Made by a program: the position numbers and the translations under genes. Below, piece after piece: positions 25,435 to 34,561 of a stretch of 64,000 nt of DNA. The stretch is from Phenylobacterium sp. (GTDB lineage Bacteria; Pseudomonadota; Alphaproteobacteria; Caulobacterales; Caulobacteraceae), in assembly GCF_030679875.1 (NCBI RefSeq), contig NZ_JAUXSP010000009.1, positions 62,001 through 126,000 of the forward strand, given 5' to 3'. Below the pieces are notes generated by a model that ran no database searches, was not told where the DNA came from, and saw only the letters and a list, made by a program, of their open reading frames with translations. Position 1 is the stretch's first letter, and each line of letters begins with the position of its first letter.

Positions 25435-26949
25435 TCACCCTGGCCCCAGCACCGCGCCGCCATAGGCGCCGGCCTCGAAGAGTTGCTGACCCGTGGCGTT
25501 GAGGTAGGTGGTGATCGGGCCGCCGGCGAGGGTCAGGACAGTCAGCACGCCCAGCAGGCCCGTGACAACCAGGGCGGCGGCGACCGGGGCGGCTGGCGTC
25601 GCGGCCTTGATCTCGCCAGCGGTGGCCGCGCTCTTCCAGAACAGGGCGCTGCCGGCCCTGGCGAAGGCCAACAGGCTGATGACCGTGGTGCCCAGGATGA
25701 AGCCCCAGATCCACCAGCCGCCAGGGGCGTCCCGCACGGCGTCCAGGATCAGCAGCTTGCCCGGAAAGCCCGATAGCGGCGGCAGGCCGACCACGGCGAT
25801 GGCCGTCAGGAAGAACAGCCCCGACAGGCGCCCTGCCCCGCTGAAGACTGGGCTGGGGGACAGGGCGTCGCCAAAGGCGCCGCGACGCCGGGCGATCTGA
25901 TCGGAAACCAGAAAGAGGGCGGCGGCCGCGAAGGTCGAGTGCGGCAGGTAATAGAGGGCCGCAGCGGTCGCTTCCGGCGTGAAGACCGCAATGGCGCTGA
26001 CCAGCGTCCCCATGGAGCCGACCACTGAGAAGGCGGCCAGATGGCGAAGGTTTCGAGCCCCCAGGACGCCGATGAAGCCCACCAGCATGGTGGCCAGGGC
26101 CGCCGGCAGCAGATAGGGCGCCGGCGCCCAGGCCAACGGGCCGGCGCTCTCGCCGAACACCACGGTGGTGAAGCGCAGAATGCAGTAGGCCCCGACCTTG
26201 GTCATGATGGCGAACAGGGCCGCCATGGGCGCGGAGGTGGAGACATAGGTCCGGGGCAGCCACACATGCAGGGGGAAGATCGCCGCCTTCAGGGCGAAGA
26301 CGGTGATCATCAACAGGCCGCCCGCCACGATCAGCCCATGATCGCCGGCCGGCGCTTCGGCCACCCTCTGACCCATATGGGCCATGTTCAGCGTGCCCGT
26401 CGCGCCATAGAGCAGCCCCACAGCCACCAGAAAGAGCGTCGAACCGACCAGGTTGACCACCACATACTGGACGCCCGCCTTCAGCCGCGCCCCGCCTCCG
26501 CCATGCAGCATCAGGCCATAGGAGGCGATCAGCATGACCTCGAAGAAGACGAACAGATTGAACAGGTCGCCGGTCAGGAAGGCGCCGTTCAGGCCCAGCA
26601 GCTGGAACTGGAAGAGCGGATGGAAGTGCCAGCCCCGACGATCAAGCCCGGTCACCACCGCATAGATCATCACCGCCAGGGCGAGGAGCGCGGTGACCAC
26701 CAGCATCAGGGCCGACAGGCGATCGAGGACCAGCACAATGCCGAACGGGGCCTGCCAGTCCCCCAGGGCATAGGTCTGGGTGGTCCCGGTGCTGGCCTGG
26801 GCCATCAGCAGGCCCGCCAGGGCCAGCAGGCTGAGGCAGGCTCCAATCGACAGGACCCGCGACTCCATCAGCCGCTTGCGCAGGAAGAGCAGCATGATCG
26901 GCGCCAGGAGGGCCGGTAGCAGGACGGGCGCGACAAGCCAGTGAGTCAT
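25435..26949 (-). CDS. phaD: Mrp/Pha antiporter subunit D
   Basis: A 504-residue protein of the NADH-quinone oxidoreductase chain M/N-like family with about 14 hydrophobic segments. Conserved proton-channel residues lie in VFFEVMLIASYGLML (key Glu) and FALKAAIFPLHVWLPRTY (key Lys), followed by VSTSAPMAALFAIMTKVGAY. It forms one of the two large antiporter-like subunits that move protons and cations. Coupled to phaC by a 4-base overlap. Confidence 0.94.
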   Translation of the reverse strand: MTHWLVAPVLLPALLAPIMLLFLRKRLMESRVLSIGACLSLLALAGLLMAQASTGTTQTYALGDWQAPFGIVLVLDRLSALMLVVTALLALAVMIYAVVTGLDRRGWHFHPLFQFQLLGLNGAFLTGDLFNLFVFFEVMLIASYGLMLHGGGGARLKAGVQYVVVNLVGSTLFLVAVGLLYGATGTLNMAHMGQRVAEAPAGDHGLIVAGGLLMITVFALKAAIFPLHVWLPRTYVSTSAPMAALFAIMTKVGAYCILRFTTVVFGESAGPLAWAPAPYLLPAALATMLVGFIGVLGARNLRHLAAFSVVGSMGTLVSAIAVFTPEATAAALYYLPHSTFAAAALFLVSDQIARRRGAFGDALSPSPVFSGAGRLSGLFFLTAIAVVGLPPLSGFPGKLLILDAVRDAPGGWWIWGFILGTTVISLLAFARAGSALFWKSAATAGEIKAATPAAPVAAALVVTGLLGVLTVLTLAGGPITTYLNATGQQLFEAGAYGGAVLGPG

Positions 26950-27371
26950 CGGCCAGCCTCCCGGGAGGGGGCGACGGGCGACGGCGGTTCAGGCCCCAGG
27001 ACCGCGGTTTCTTCGGGCGGAGGGGGCGTCGCCTCAGGGGTGTCGGCCAGGCCGTCCACCTGGTCGGTGCCGGTCTCAAGATAGGTCCGCAGGGCCAGCA
27101 CCACCACGAGCGCGGTCATGCCAAAGGCGATGACGATGGCGGTCAGCACCAGGGCCTGAGGCAGCGGATCAGTATAGGCCGTGACCTCCTTGCCGTAGAT
27201 CGGCGGCTGGTTGATCACCAGCCGGCCCGAGGCGAACAGGAAGACGTTGATGGCGTAGGACATGAAGGCCAGGCCCAGCACCACCGGAAAGGTGCGCGCG
27301 CGCAAGACCAGATAGATGCCTGCCGCCGACATCACACCCACCGCCGTGGCGACAAGAAACTCGATGCTCAT
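26946..27371 (-). CDS. phaC: Mrp/Pha antiporter subunit C
   Basis: A 141-residue MnhC/NuoK-like subunit. Three helices include VGVMSAAGIYLVLRARTFPVVLGLAFMSYAINVFLFASGR and LPQALVLTAIVIAFGMTALVVVLAL, the strongest family block. The last 40 residues are a hydrophilic, Pro/Glu-rich tail that is longer than usual. It overlaps phaAB and phaD by 4 bases on each side. (The symbol refers to the antiporter, not to PHA synthase.). Confidence 0.92.
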   Translation of the reverse strand: MSIEFLVATAVGVMSAAGIYLVLRARTFPVVLGLAFMSYAINVFLFASGRLVINQPPIYGKEVTAYTDPLPQALVLTAIVIAFGMTALVVVLALRTYLETGTDQVDGLADTPEATPPPPEETAVLGPEPPSPVAPSREAGR

Positions 27372-30286
27372 GCGCCCTCGCCTGCGGGGCGGGCTGGCGG
27401 CTCAGCCACCGTCCGGCTGGGGTCGATGTCCATGGGTTGATCGCTGGCGGGCGACTTCTCAGCCCGCTGCGCTGTGCTGGACAGATGATGCAGGGCCAGC
27501 ATCACCGCGCCCACCACCGTGAAGGCCACGCCGATGTCAAAGGCCAGGGCGCTCGACAGGCCCACATCGCCGATCAGCGGGATGGACACATACTCGTAGG
27601 CGCTCTTCAGGAACGGCGCGCCCAGGGCCATGGCCGCCAGCCCCGTCAGGGCCGCCACCAGCACTCCGAAGCCGATCAGGCCGTGGTGGTCCACCGGCAG
27701 GCGACGGTCCGCCCAGGCATAGCCTGAAGCCATGTACTGCATCAGCAGGGCGATGGAGACCACCAGGCCGGCGATGAAGCCGCCGCCCGGCTCATTGTGC
27801 CCGCGCAGGAAGATGTAGAGCCCGACCACCAGCGCCAGCGGCAGCAGCAGCCGGGTGGCGACCACCAGCATCATGGGGTGGTGTTCGGGGGAGCGCCGCT
27901 GGTCAGGCGACCACGTCGCCAGCCGGCGGCCCGAGGCGCCGCGACCGGCCGTCTCCAGCAGGGCGAAGATGGTCAGGGCCGCGATCCCCAGCACGATGAT
28001 CTCGCCGAAGGTGTCGAAGCCCCGGAAGTCCACCAGGATCACATTGACCACATTGGTCCCGCCGCCGCCGGAATAGGAATTGGCCCAATGGAACTCTGAG
28101 ATCGAGGGCGGTCCTTCCCGGCGCAGCAGGGCCCAGGTGGCGCCGGCCATGCCGATCCCGCCGACCGCCGCCAGCAGACCGTCGCGCAGCCGCCGCCCGC
28201 CGCTGCTCTCGATCGGCGTGGTCTTGGGCATCAGGTTCAGGGCCAGCAGGAGCAGCAGAATGGTCACCACCTCCACCGAGATCTGGGTCAGGGCCAGGTC
28301 CGGGGCGGACAGGAAGACGAAGGCCAGGGAGACGATCAGGCCGATAACGCTGATGAAGATCAGGGCCAGATAGCGGTGCCGATGCCCGAGAACGACGGCC
28401 GTGGCCCCGCCCACCAGCAGCACCCAGGCGACCACCGCCGCGCCCGGCGCCGGCAGGGTGGCGCGCGCGCCCTCGACATAGTCGGCGCTGACGAAGCCCG
28501 CCAGGGCGACGATCAGGGCCGTGGCCAGGATGATGAACATGTAGCGTTGCAGGGAGCCGTTGTGGACCGCCTCGGTGAGGCGCTGGGCGGCCCGGGCCGC
28601 AGCCTCGGTGACCTTGTCAAACATGGCCTTGGCGTCCGGCAGGCCGAGGCCCAGCCAGACCCGCTCAGCCCCCCGATGGGCGGCCAGCAGCAGGCCGCCC
28701 CCCACCAGGGCCGCCACGCTCATGGCCAGCGGCAGATTGAGGCCGTGCCACAGGGACAGGTGCTTCTCGCCCGCCGCGCCCCCGGTCACCACCGCGGCCA
28801 CCGCATTGACCAGCGGTCCGGCCACCAGGGCCGGGGCCAGGCCGATGGCCACCGCCAGGATCACCAGCAGGGCTGAGGGCGCCCACATGCCGAACGGGGC
28901 GTCATGGGGCTTGGACGGATAGGACTCCCGCTTGGGTCCGAAATAGACGCCGACCACATAGCGGAACGAATAGGCGGCCGAGAACAGGATCCCGACCATC
29001 ACCACCGCCGGGACGAGCCAGGTCAGGCCAAAGGCCTGGGCCCCGACCGCCTCTTCCAGCATCATCTCCTTGGAAATGAAGCCGTTCATCGGCGGCACGC
29101 CAGCCATGGCCGCCGCCGCCAGCACCGCCAGGGTCGCGGCGATCGGCATCAGCGTCACCAGACCGCCGAGCTTGCGCAGATCCCGGGTGCCGGCCTCATG
29201 GTCGACAATGCCGGCGTTCATGAACAGGGCGGCCTTGAAGGTCGCGTGGTTGATGATGTGGAAGACCCCCGCCACGGCGGCGGCCGGCGTGCCGAGACCG
29301 AACAGGAAGGTCAGCATCCCCAGATGGCTGATGGTCGAATAGGCCAGCAGGCCCTTCAGGTCGTCCTTGAACAGGGCGACCGCGGCGGCGAACACCATGG
29401 TGAACAGACCGACCCCGCCCACCAGATAGAACCAGGCCTCGGTGCCGGCCAGGGCCGGCCACAACCGGGCCAGCAGGAAGATCCCGGCCTTTACCATGGT
29501 GGCGGAATGCAGATAGGCGCTGACCGGCGTCGGCGCGGCCATGGCGTGGGGCAGCCAGAAGTGGAACGGGAACTGGGCCGACTTGGTGAAACACCCGCCC
29601 AGGATCAGCACCAGGGCCGGCAGGTACATGGGCGAGGCCTGGATCGCCTCCCCGCTTTGCAGGATGACGCTCAGATCATAGGAGCCGGCGATCTGGCCCA
29701 GGATCAGCAGGCCCGCGATCAGGGACAGGCCCCCCAGGCCGGTCACGGTCAGGGCCATGCGCGCGCCCTGCCGGCCCTCGGGCAGGTGGCGCCAATAGCC
29801 GATGAGCAGGAAGGAGGACAGGCTGGTCAGCTCCCAGAAGACCAGCAGCAGCAGGATGTTGTCCGACAGGACAATGCCCACCATCGCGCCCTGGAACAGG
29901 AGCAGGAAGGCGAAGAACCGCCCCATGGGATCGGCCTTGGCCAGATAGAACCGCGCGTAGATGATGACCAGAAGGCCGATGCCCAGGATCATCCCGGCGA
30001 ACATCAGGCCCAGGGCGTCCAGGAAGAAGTTGAGGTTCAGGCCCAGCGACGGGAACCACGAGATCCTGGCGGTCACCACCTCACCGGCCATCACCTGCGG
30101 CGCGAGGCTGAGCAGCAGGACAAGCGCCGTCGTCGTCACAAGCCCCGTGGCCAGGGCGCAGGCGTTGCGACCAAGACGGATGGCGAGGGCCGGGGCGAGC
30201 GCGCCCAGAAACGGCAGTAAGGCGATCCACGCCAGGGTCAAATTGGCCCTCGAGTCGATGACGTCAGTAGGGTGCGCGCCCATCAA
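27368..30286 (-). CDS. phaAB: Mrp/Pha antiporter subunit A fused to B
   Basis: A 972-residue subunit with more than 20 hydrophobic segments. The first two thirds are the NuoL-like MrpA part: ILLLLVFWELTSLSSFLLIGYW, HFWLPHAMAAPTPVSAYLHSATMVKAGIFLLARL with the channel Glu and Lys. MrpA's own C-terminal extension follows, then an MrpB-like domain (LLPLALVVGLYIFLRGHNEPGGGFIAGLV, residues about 815-945). The fused form is typical of Pha-type (group 2) systems, which exchange K+ or Na+ for H+ and support pH and salt tolerance. The start is uncertain: TTG 30286, ATG 30283, or TTG 30241 behind GAGGG. Confidence 0.93.
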   Translation of the reverse strand: MMGAHPTDVIDSRANLTLAWIALLPFLGALAPALAIRLGRNACALATGLVTTTALVLLLSLAPQVMAGEVVTARISWFPSLGLNLNFFLDALGLMFAGMILGIGLLVIIYARFYLAKADPMGRFFAFLLLFQGAMVGIVLSDNILLLLVFWELTSLSSFLLIGYWRHLPEGRQGARMALTVTGLGGLSLIAGLLILGQIAGSYDLSVILQSGEAIQASPMYLPALVLILGGCFTKSAQFPFHFWLPHAMAAPTPVSAYLHSATMVKAGIFLLARLWPALAGTEAWFYLVGGVGLFTMVFAAAVALFKDDLKGLLAYSTISHLGMLTFLFGLGTPAAAVAGVFHIINHATFKAALFMNAGIVDHEAGTRDLRKLGGLVTLMPIAATLAVLAAAAMAGVPPMNGFISKEMMLEEAVGAQAFGLTWLVPAVVMVGILFSAAYSFRYVVGVYFGPKRESYPSKPHDAPFGMWAPSALLVILAVAIGLAPALVAGPLVNAVAAVVTGGAAGEKHLSLWHGLNLPLAMSVAALVGGGLLLAAHRGAERVWLGLGLPDAKAMFDKVTEAAARAAQRLTEAVHNGSLQRYMFIILATALIVALAGFVSADYVEGARATLPAPGAAVVAWVLLVGGATAVVLGHRHRYLALIFISVIGLIVSLAFVFLSAPDLALTQISVEVVTILLLLLALNLMPKTTPIESSGGRRLRDGLLAAVGGIGMAGATWALLRREGPPSISEFHWANSYSGGGGTNVVNVILVDFRGFDTFGEIIVLGIAALTIFALLETAGRGASGRRLATWSPDQRRSPEHHPMMLVVATRLLLPLALVVGLYIFLRGHNEPGGGFIAGLVVSIALLMQYMASGYAWADRRLPVDHHGLIGFGVLVAALTGLAAMALGAPFLKSAYEYVSIPLIGDVGLSSALAFDIGVAFTVVGAVMLALHHLSSTAQRAEKSPASDQPMDIDPSRTVAEPPARPAGEGA

Positions 30287-30327
30287 TAGCGACGGGAGGT
30301 CGCAGCCCCAATGAAATTCCCGTTATT

Positions 30328-30347
30328 GCGCAGCTAAACAGCTGCGC
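30328..30347. repeat. Perfect 8-bp hairpin after the second infA gene
   Basis: GCGCAGCT and AGCTGCGC flank a 4-nt loop (AAAC on the plus strand). It starts 11 bp past the stop of the leftward infA paralogue and lies upstream of phaAB. It could end the infA transcript or cap it, but no T tract follows on the minus strand. Confidence 0.55.
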
Positions 30348-30358
30348 TGCACGCGCGC

Positions 30359-30631
30359 CTATCGGCGGCGGAACTGCGGACGCTGCTGACCGCCGCCCAT
30401 CCGCGGGCCTTCGGTCTTGTGGCGATAGGTGATGCGGCCCTTGTCCAGGTCATAGGGGGTCATCTCGACGGTGACCCGGTCGCCCACCAGCGAACGGATG
30501 CGGTTCCGCTTCATGCGGCCGGCGGTATAGGCGAGAATGGTGTGTTCATTGTCCAGCTGAACGCGGAACCGGCCCTCGGGCAGCAGTTCGGTGATCACCC
30601 CTTCGAACTCGATGAACTCTTCTTTGGACAT
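30359..30631 (-). CDS. Second translation initiation factor IF-1 with basic C-terminal tail
   Basis: A 90-residue IF-1 paralogue. ATG 30631 is preceded by AGGAGA and starts [20 protein letters not shown], colinear with the canonical infA at 2244. The S1 fold is complete ([30 protein letters not shown]). Beyond it comes an 18-residue extension rich in Gly, Arg and Gln ([17 protein letters not shown]) that canonical IF-1 lacks. The two copies differ at many positions, so this is not a recent duplicate. It could be a condition-specific or cold-adapted factor; that is inference. It stands alone, upstream of the Pha operon. Confidence 0.9.
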   Translation of the reverse strand: MSKEEFIEFEGVITELLPEGRFRVQLDNEHTILAYTAGRMKRNRIRSLVGDRVTVEMTPYDLDKGRITYRHKTEGPRMGGGQQRPQFRRR

Positions 30632-30962
30632 ACGTATCGTCTCCTGCTGGCCGCCGACGCCCGGCGAGCCGGCCACCCGGCCGGCGCCCCCTCCGAAGAC
30701 GGGGCGATCTGATGTCCCCGCCAGGCGGCGGCAGAGCGGTCCAGACGCGCCAAAGGCCCCGCTCTGCGCCAGCGAACCGGGGCATGGAGGAGACTTGAGA
30801 GGCGGGTTTTTAGCGAACCGCGCTGAAACGGACTTTGGTCGAGCGTCGCGCGACGAAATGTCGAGGTTCGATTCATAGGCCCTGAGGCCGCAAAAGTCCA
30901 GCCAGGGGCGGCCTGACGACACGCCCTCGCCTCACCGCCCCGTTTATCGGCTAAGGAGGCGC
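30632..30962. other. 331-bp intergenic region between divergent infA paralogue and baiN-like gene
   Basis: It must contain both divergent promoters and a long leader for the IF-1 paralogue if its promoter is near the far end. I see the AGGAGA ribosome-binding site next to ATG 30631 and TAAGGAGGC just before ATG 30963. There are no convincing genes, tandem repeats or riboswitch-like conserved blocks. Confidence 0.5.
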
Positions 30963-32144
30963 ATGAAACCCCACTATGATGTCGTCGTCGCCGGCGCCGG
31001 CGCGGCCGGAATGATGTGCGCCGCCCAGGCCGCCCAGCGGGGCCGCACCGTGCTGCTCATTGATCACGCCAAGGCCCCCGGCGAGAAGATCCGCATCTCC
31101 GGCGGCGGTCGCTGCAACTTCACCAACATCAACACCACGCCAGGCAACTTCCTGTCGGAGAACCCGCGGTTCTGCATCTCGGCCCTGCGCCGCTATCGTC
31201 CGAAGGACTTCATCGCCCTGGTGGACCACTACGGGATCGCCCACCACGAAAAGGCCCTCGGCCAACTGTTCTGTGACGGCTCGGCTCGCCAGATCATCGA
31301 TCTGCTGCTGGCTGAGATGGCCAAGGGCGAGGCCGAGCTTCGCCTTCAGACCTCCATCCAGACGATCGCCCGCACCGAGGCGGGCTTTATCCTGCAGACC
31401 TCGGCCGGCGAGGTCGCCTGCGAGCGCCTGGTGATCGCCACCGGCGGCAAGTCGATCCCCAAGATGGGGGCGTCGGGCTTTGGCTATGAGGTGGCCCGGC
31501 AGTTTGGCCTGCGGGTCACCGAGACACGGCCGGCCCTCGTGCCGCTGACCTTCGACGTCTCCCTGCTGGAGCGGACCGCCCCCCTGGCCGGGGTCGCCGT
31601 CGACGCCACGGTGGCCGCCGGCAAGACCCGCTTCTCCGAGGCCCTGCTCTTCACCCACCGGGGCCTCAGCGGCCCGGCCATCCTGCAGGCCTCGTCCTAT
31701 TGGCGTGAGGGCCAGGAGATCGCCGTCGACCTGGCCCCCGGCCAGGACGTCTACGCCCACCTGCGCGCCGCCCGCACCGCCCGGGCCAAGGCCGCGCCGG
31801 CCACCATCCTGGCCGAACTGCTGCCCAAGCGCCTGGCCCAGTTCCTCGCTGAGACCCACGCCCCCAAGGGCAATATGGCCGACCAGTCCGACAAGGTGCT
31901 GCGGCCGCTCGCCGAGGCGGTGAACGCCTGGCGCCTCAAGCCTGTCGGTTCCGAAGGCTACCGCACCGCCGAGGTCACCCTGGGCGGCGTCGACACCAAC
32001 GAACTGGAGTCCCGCACCCTGGAGGCCCGCAAGGTCCCAGGCCTCTACTTCATCGGCGAAGTGGTCGACGTCACCGGCTGGCTCGGCGGCTACAACTTCC
32101 AATGGGCCTGGGCCTCCGGCTGGAGCGCCGGGCAGAGCGTCTGA
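30963..32144 (+). CDS. BaiN/HI0933-like FAD-dependent oxidoreductase
   Basis: A 393-residue flavoprotein. The N-terminal dinucleotide fold is YDVVVAGAGAAGMMCA (G-x-G-x-x-G), followed by the family signature KIRISGGGRCNFTN at about residues 43-56. LVIATGGKSIPKMGASGFGYEVA and the C-terminal FAD motif GLYFIGEVVDVTGWLGGYNFQWAWASG complete the HI0933/BaiN architecture. Proteins of this family are flavin reductases or oxidoreductases with mostly unknown substrates. TAAGGAGG gives a strong start at 30963. Confidence 0.92.
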   Translation: MKPHYDVVVAGAGAAGMMCAAQAAQRGRTVLLIDHAKAPGEKIRISGGGRCNFTNINTTPGNFLSENPRFCISALRRYRPKDFIALVDHYGIAHHEKALGQLFCDGSARQIIDLLLAEMAKGEAELRLQTSIQTIARTEAGFILQTSAGEVACERLVIATGGKSIPKMGASGFGYEVARQFGLRVTETRPALVPLTFDVSLLERTAPLAGVAVDATVAAGKTRFSEALLFTHRGLSGPAILQASSYWREGQEIAVDLAPGQDVYAHLRAARTARAKAAPATILAELLPKRLAQFLAETHAPKGNMADQSDKVLRPLAEAVNAWRLKPVGSEGYRTAEVTLGGVDTNELESRTLEARKVPGLYFIGEVVDVTGWLGGYNFQWAWASGWSAGQSV

Positions 32145-32237
32145 TGGGCCTGGGAGGCCAACCGGAGGAAGGGCGCCTTGTAGTGTCAGGCGCCGCCGCG
32201 CTTGCTCCGAAACATCAGATCGTCACACGCCACAGGG

Positions 32238-33641
32238 TTACAAGACCTTGCCTGGGTTCAACTGGTTTGTCGGATCTAGGGTCGACTTCAGCTGCCGCAT
32301 CAAGCTGAGCTCCTGGGCCGTCCGCGAATGATTCAGATAGCTGCGCTTGTCGACTCCGATCCCATGTTCAGCTGAGATGGAGCCGCCAAAGGGACGCAGA
32401 TGATCATAAATCAGCGCGGCAAGCTCGGGCCGAGCGGTCGCCTCGTCCACACCCACAATCAGGTGGAGGTTTCCGTCCCCCAGATGTCCAAACACCGTCA
32501 GTGTGGCTGACGGCCAACGGGCCTCGAGGGCGGCCTTGACCGTCGCGACGTAGTCCTCCATGGCCCCCAGGCCAAGGCTCACATCGAAAGCCGCAATCGG
32601 GCCGTCCCGCGCCGTCTGGCTGACGTCGTCACGCAGGGCCCACATGCGATCACGTTCAGCCTGCGACTTGGCTATGACGGCGTCGACCGCAAGCCCTTCG
32701 GCGATCGCTTCTGCCAGCGCCTGTTCAAAACGTTCACGATCCTGGGCCGGTGCGCCCCCCAGGGCCTCGACCAGCACGTAGTACGCGTGTCCTGCTGGAA
32801 GGGGCGCTCGCCCCTGCGCAGGTGGCGTCGTCACGAGCCCATAGAACCGCGGCCACATGACCTCGAAGGCCGACAACGTCCCCGACAGGGACATCTCCAG
32901 CCGGCGCAGCAGACGCACCAGAACTGCGAAACTGCCGACGGCCAGCAGCCCCACCTCCTGGCTGGCTGGCGCCGGCCTTAGCCGCAGAACCGCCCGCGTT
33001 ATGACCCCCAGCGTGCCCTCCGAGCCGATGAAAAGCTGTTTCAGGTCATAGCCAGTATTGTTCTTGATCAGGCCGCTCAGCGAGGACACGACCGTTCCGT
33101 CCGCCAGCACGACCTCAAGCCCCAGCACCATGTCCCGCGCCATGCCGAACCTGAGCACACGGTTGCCCCCCGCATTGGTGGATATCACGCCGCCAATGGT
33201 CGCAGAGCCCCGCGCCCCGAGGTCGAGCGGCAGGAACAGCCCCGCCGCGCTGGCGGCTGCGCAGGCGTTTTCAAGCACGCATCCGGCCTGCACCGTCATC
33301 AGCCCCTGATCACGGTCAATCGCCTCAATGGCGTTCATCCGTGAGAGGCTGAGCGCCACCGCGCCATCGGCCGCCGCGCCGCCGACCAGTCCCGTCAGTC
33401 CGCCCCAGGGAACGACCGGAACCCCCGCCGCATGGGCGGTCGAGAGAACTTGCGAAACCTCTTGGACGCAACTCGGCCGGGCCACAGCCAAGGGCGTTCC
33501 CACCCTGGTCCAGGGGCTGAATCCGGCCTGCGTCGCCGCTTCGCCGGTGAGCAGCCCCTCAGGCCCCAGGCAGGTCGTGAGCGCTCGCCGCAGCCTGTCC
33601 ATCGCGGCCTCGTCTGCCCATCCCTTTTGGTCAGCAGACAT
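32238..33641 (-). CDS. FAD-linked 2-hydroxy acid dehydrogenase (GlcD/D-LDH type)
   Basis: A 467-residue flavoenzyme of the vanillyl-alcohol-oxidase/PCMH superfamily. The FAD domain has VPVVPWGGLTGLVGGA (residues about 75-92), LPLDLGARGSATIGGVISTNAGG and YDLKQLFIGSEGTLGVIT. The C-terminal FAD-oxidase domain has FGHLGDGNLHLIV (metal and substrate site) and SISAEHGIGVDKR. It would oxidise D-lactate, glycolate or D-2-hydroxyglutarate; which one cannot be read from the sequence. GC content in the gene seems slightly lower than its neighbours. It is convergent with the BaiN-like gene. Confidence 0.92.
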   Translation of the reverse strand: MSADQKGWADEAAMDRLRRALTTCLGPEGLLTGEAATQAGFSPWTRVGTPLAVARPSCVQEVSQVLSTAHAAGVPVVPWGGLTGLVGGAAADGAVALSLSRMNAIEAIDRDQGLMTVQAGCVLENACAAASAAGLFLPLDLGARGSATIGGVISTNAGGNRVLRFGMARDMVLGLEVVLADGTVVSSLSGLIKNNTGYDLKQLFIGSEGTLGVITRAVLRLRPAPASQEVGLLAVGSFAVLVRLLRRLEMSLSGTLSAFEVMWPRFYGLVTTPPAQGRAPLPAGHAYYVLVEALGGAPAQDRERFEQALAEAIAEGLAVDAVIAKSQAERDRMWALRDDVSQTARDGPIAAFDVSLGLGAMEDYVATVKAALEARWPSATLTVFGHLGDGNLHLIVGVDEATARPELAALIYDHLRPFGGSISAEHGIGVDKRSYLNHSRTAQELSLMRQLKSTLDPTNQLNPGKVL

Positions 33642-33894
33642 GGGAGAGCAGCGGTCTGCAATGGTGATGGCCGATCATCGAGGCGCCCCTTTCATGCCGG
33701 GCCGAGGGTACGACGCAGCCTCGAATAGCCTAGGCCCAAGTCCGCCGGTCGGGCTTGATCACCATCAAGGCCTAATCCTTGCGGGTCAAAGCCGGCCGCG
33801 ATCTGAGCTGGGTTGAATCGGCGGCCTTAAACAAAGGCGGCGGTGAAACGTCTCCCACACCCTCGAGGCCGGCCTGGATGCCCGCGCCGATGCC

Positions 33895-34413
33895 TCACCC
33901 CTCGCCACCAAATCCCACCCGCGCCACAGCCTCCCACGGCCCGCCGAGATAGCGCCACACCAGCAGCCCCTCTGCCGTGATGTCGAACGGTTCGAACTCC
34001 AGTTGCAGGCGCTCGCACAGGGTGCGGGCCTCATCGGGCTCGGCCTTGTTCTGAATGGTGATGTGGGGGCGGAAGGGCGCGCGGTCCTGGGACGTCAGCC
34101 AGGGGGCGAAGGCGGCGGCCAGTTCGGCGCGCAGGGCTTCCAGGTCCGGCGAAGCGATGCGGTAGGCCACGCCGCGGCCGATGAACCACGGGCCCCGCAC
34201 TTCCAGCCGCATAGGCGCCCTGGCCGCACAGGCCGCCTTCAGCGTCTGCGCCACGAACGGCTCCTGCTCACCCGGCAGGGCGTGGAACAGGGTCAGGTGG
34301 GCGGGGACCACATTGCGTCGGCTGGGAAAATGCGCCCGTCGCAGGTCGTCAAACCAGTCAAACCCGCCCTGGTCCAGGGCGGCGGTGATGATCAGAGGGG
34401 CGGGGTCAGTCAT
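33895..34413 (-). CDS. 2'-5' RNA ligase/phosphodiesterase family protein
   Basis: A 172-residue 2H phosphoesterase. The two H-x-T/S motifs are HLTLFH (about residue 39) and HITIQN (about residue 115), separated as in LigT/ThpR proteins. The family acts on 2',5'-linked RNA or cyclic phosphates. ATG 34413 (MTDPAPLIITAALDQ) begins at the first strand of the fold; the 78-residue upstream extension of the frame has no family similarity. It is transcribed away from the symporter gene. Confidence 0.88.
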   Translation of the reverse strand: MTDPAPLIITAALDQGGFDWFDDLRRAHFPSRRNVVPAHLTLFHALPGEQEPFVAQTLKAACAARAPMRLEVRGPWFIGRGVAYRIASPDLEALRAELAAAFAPWLTSQDRAPFRPHITIQNKAEPDEARTLCERLQLEFEPFDITAEGLLVWRYLGGPWEAVARVGFGGEG

Positions 34414-34561
34414 GGGTCTCGATGGGCTTCCTCGGCTGGCGCAAGCTTGGCTCTCTAGCCTCGGGTATGTCGGCGCCAGTTGACGTCGGGGGCGGCTGAG
34501 GCTTTGTTCACCCCACGCGACGCGCCGATCCATTTTAAGAGCGCTCGGGGAGGATTTAACA

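Noticed and set aside
30328..30347. Hairpin after infA paralogue as an intrinsic terminator
   Set aside because: Stem is perfect but short and there is no T tract on either strand, so I list it only as a repeat.
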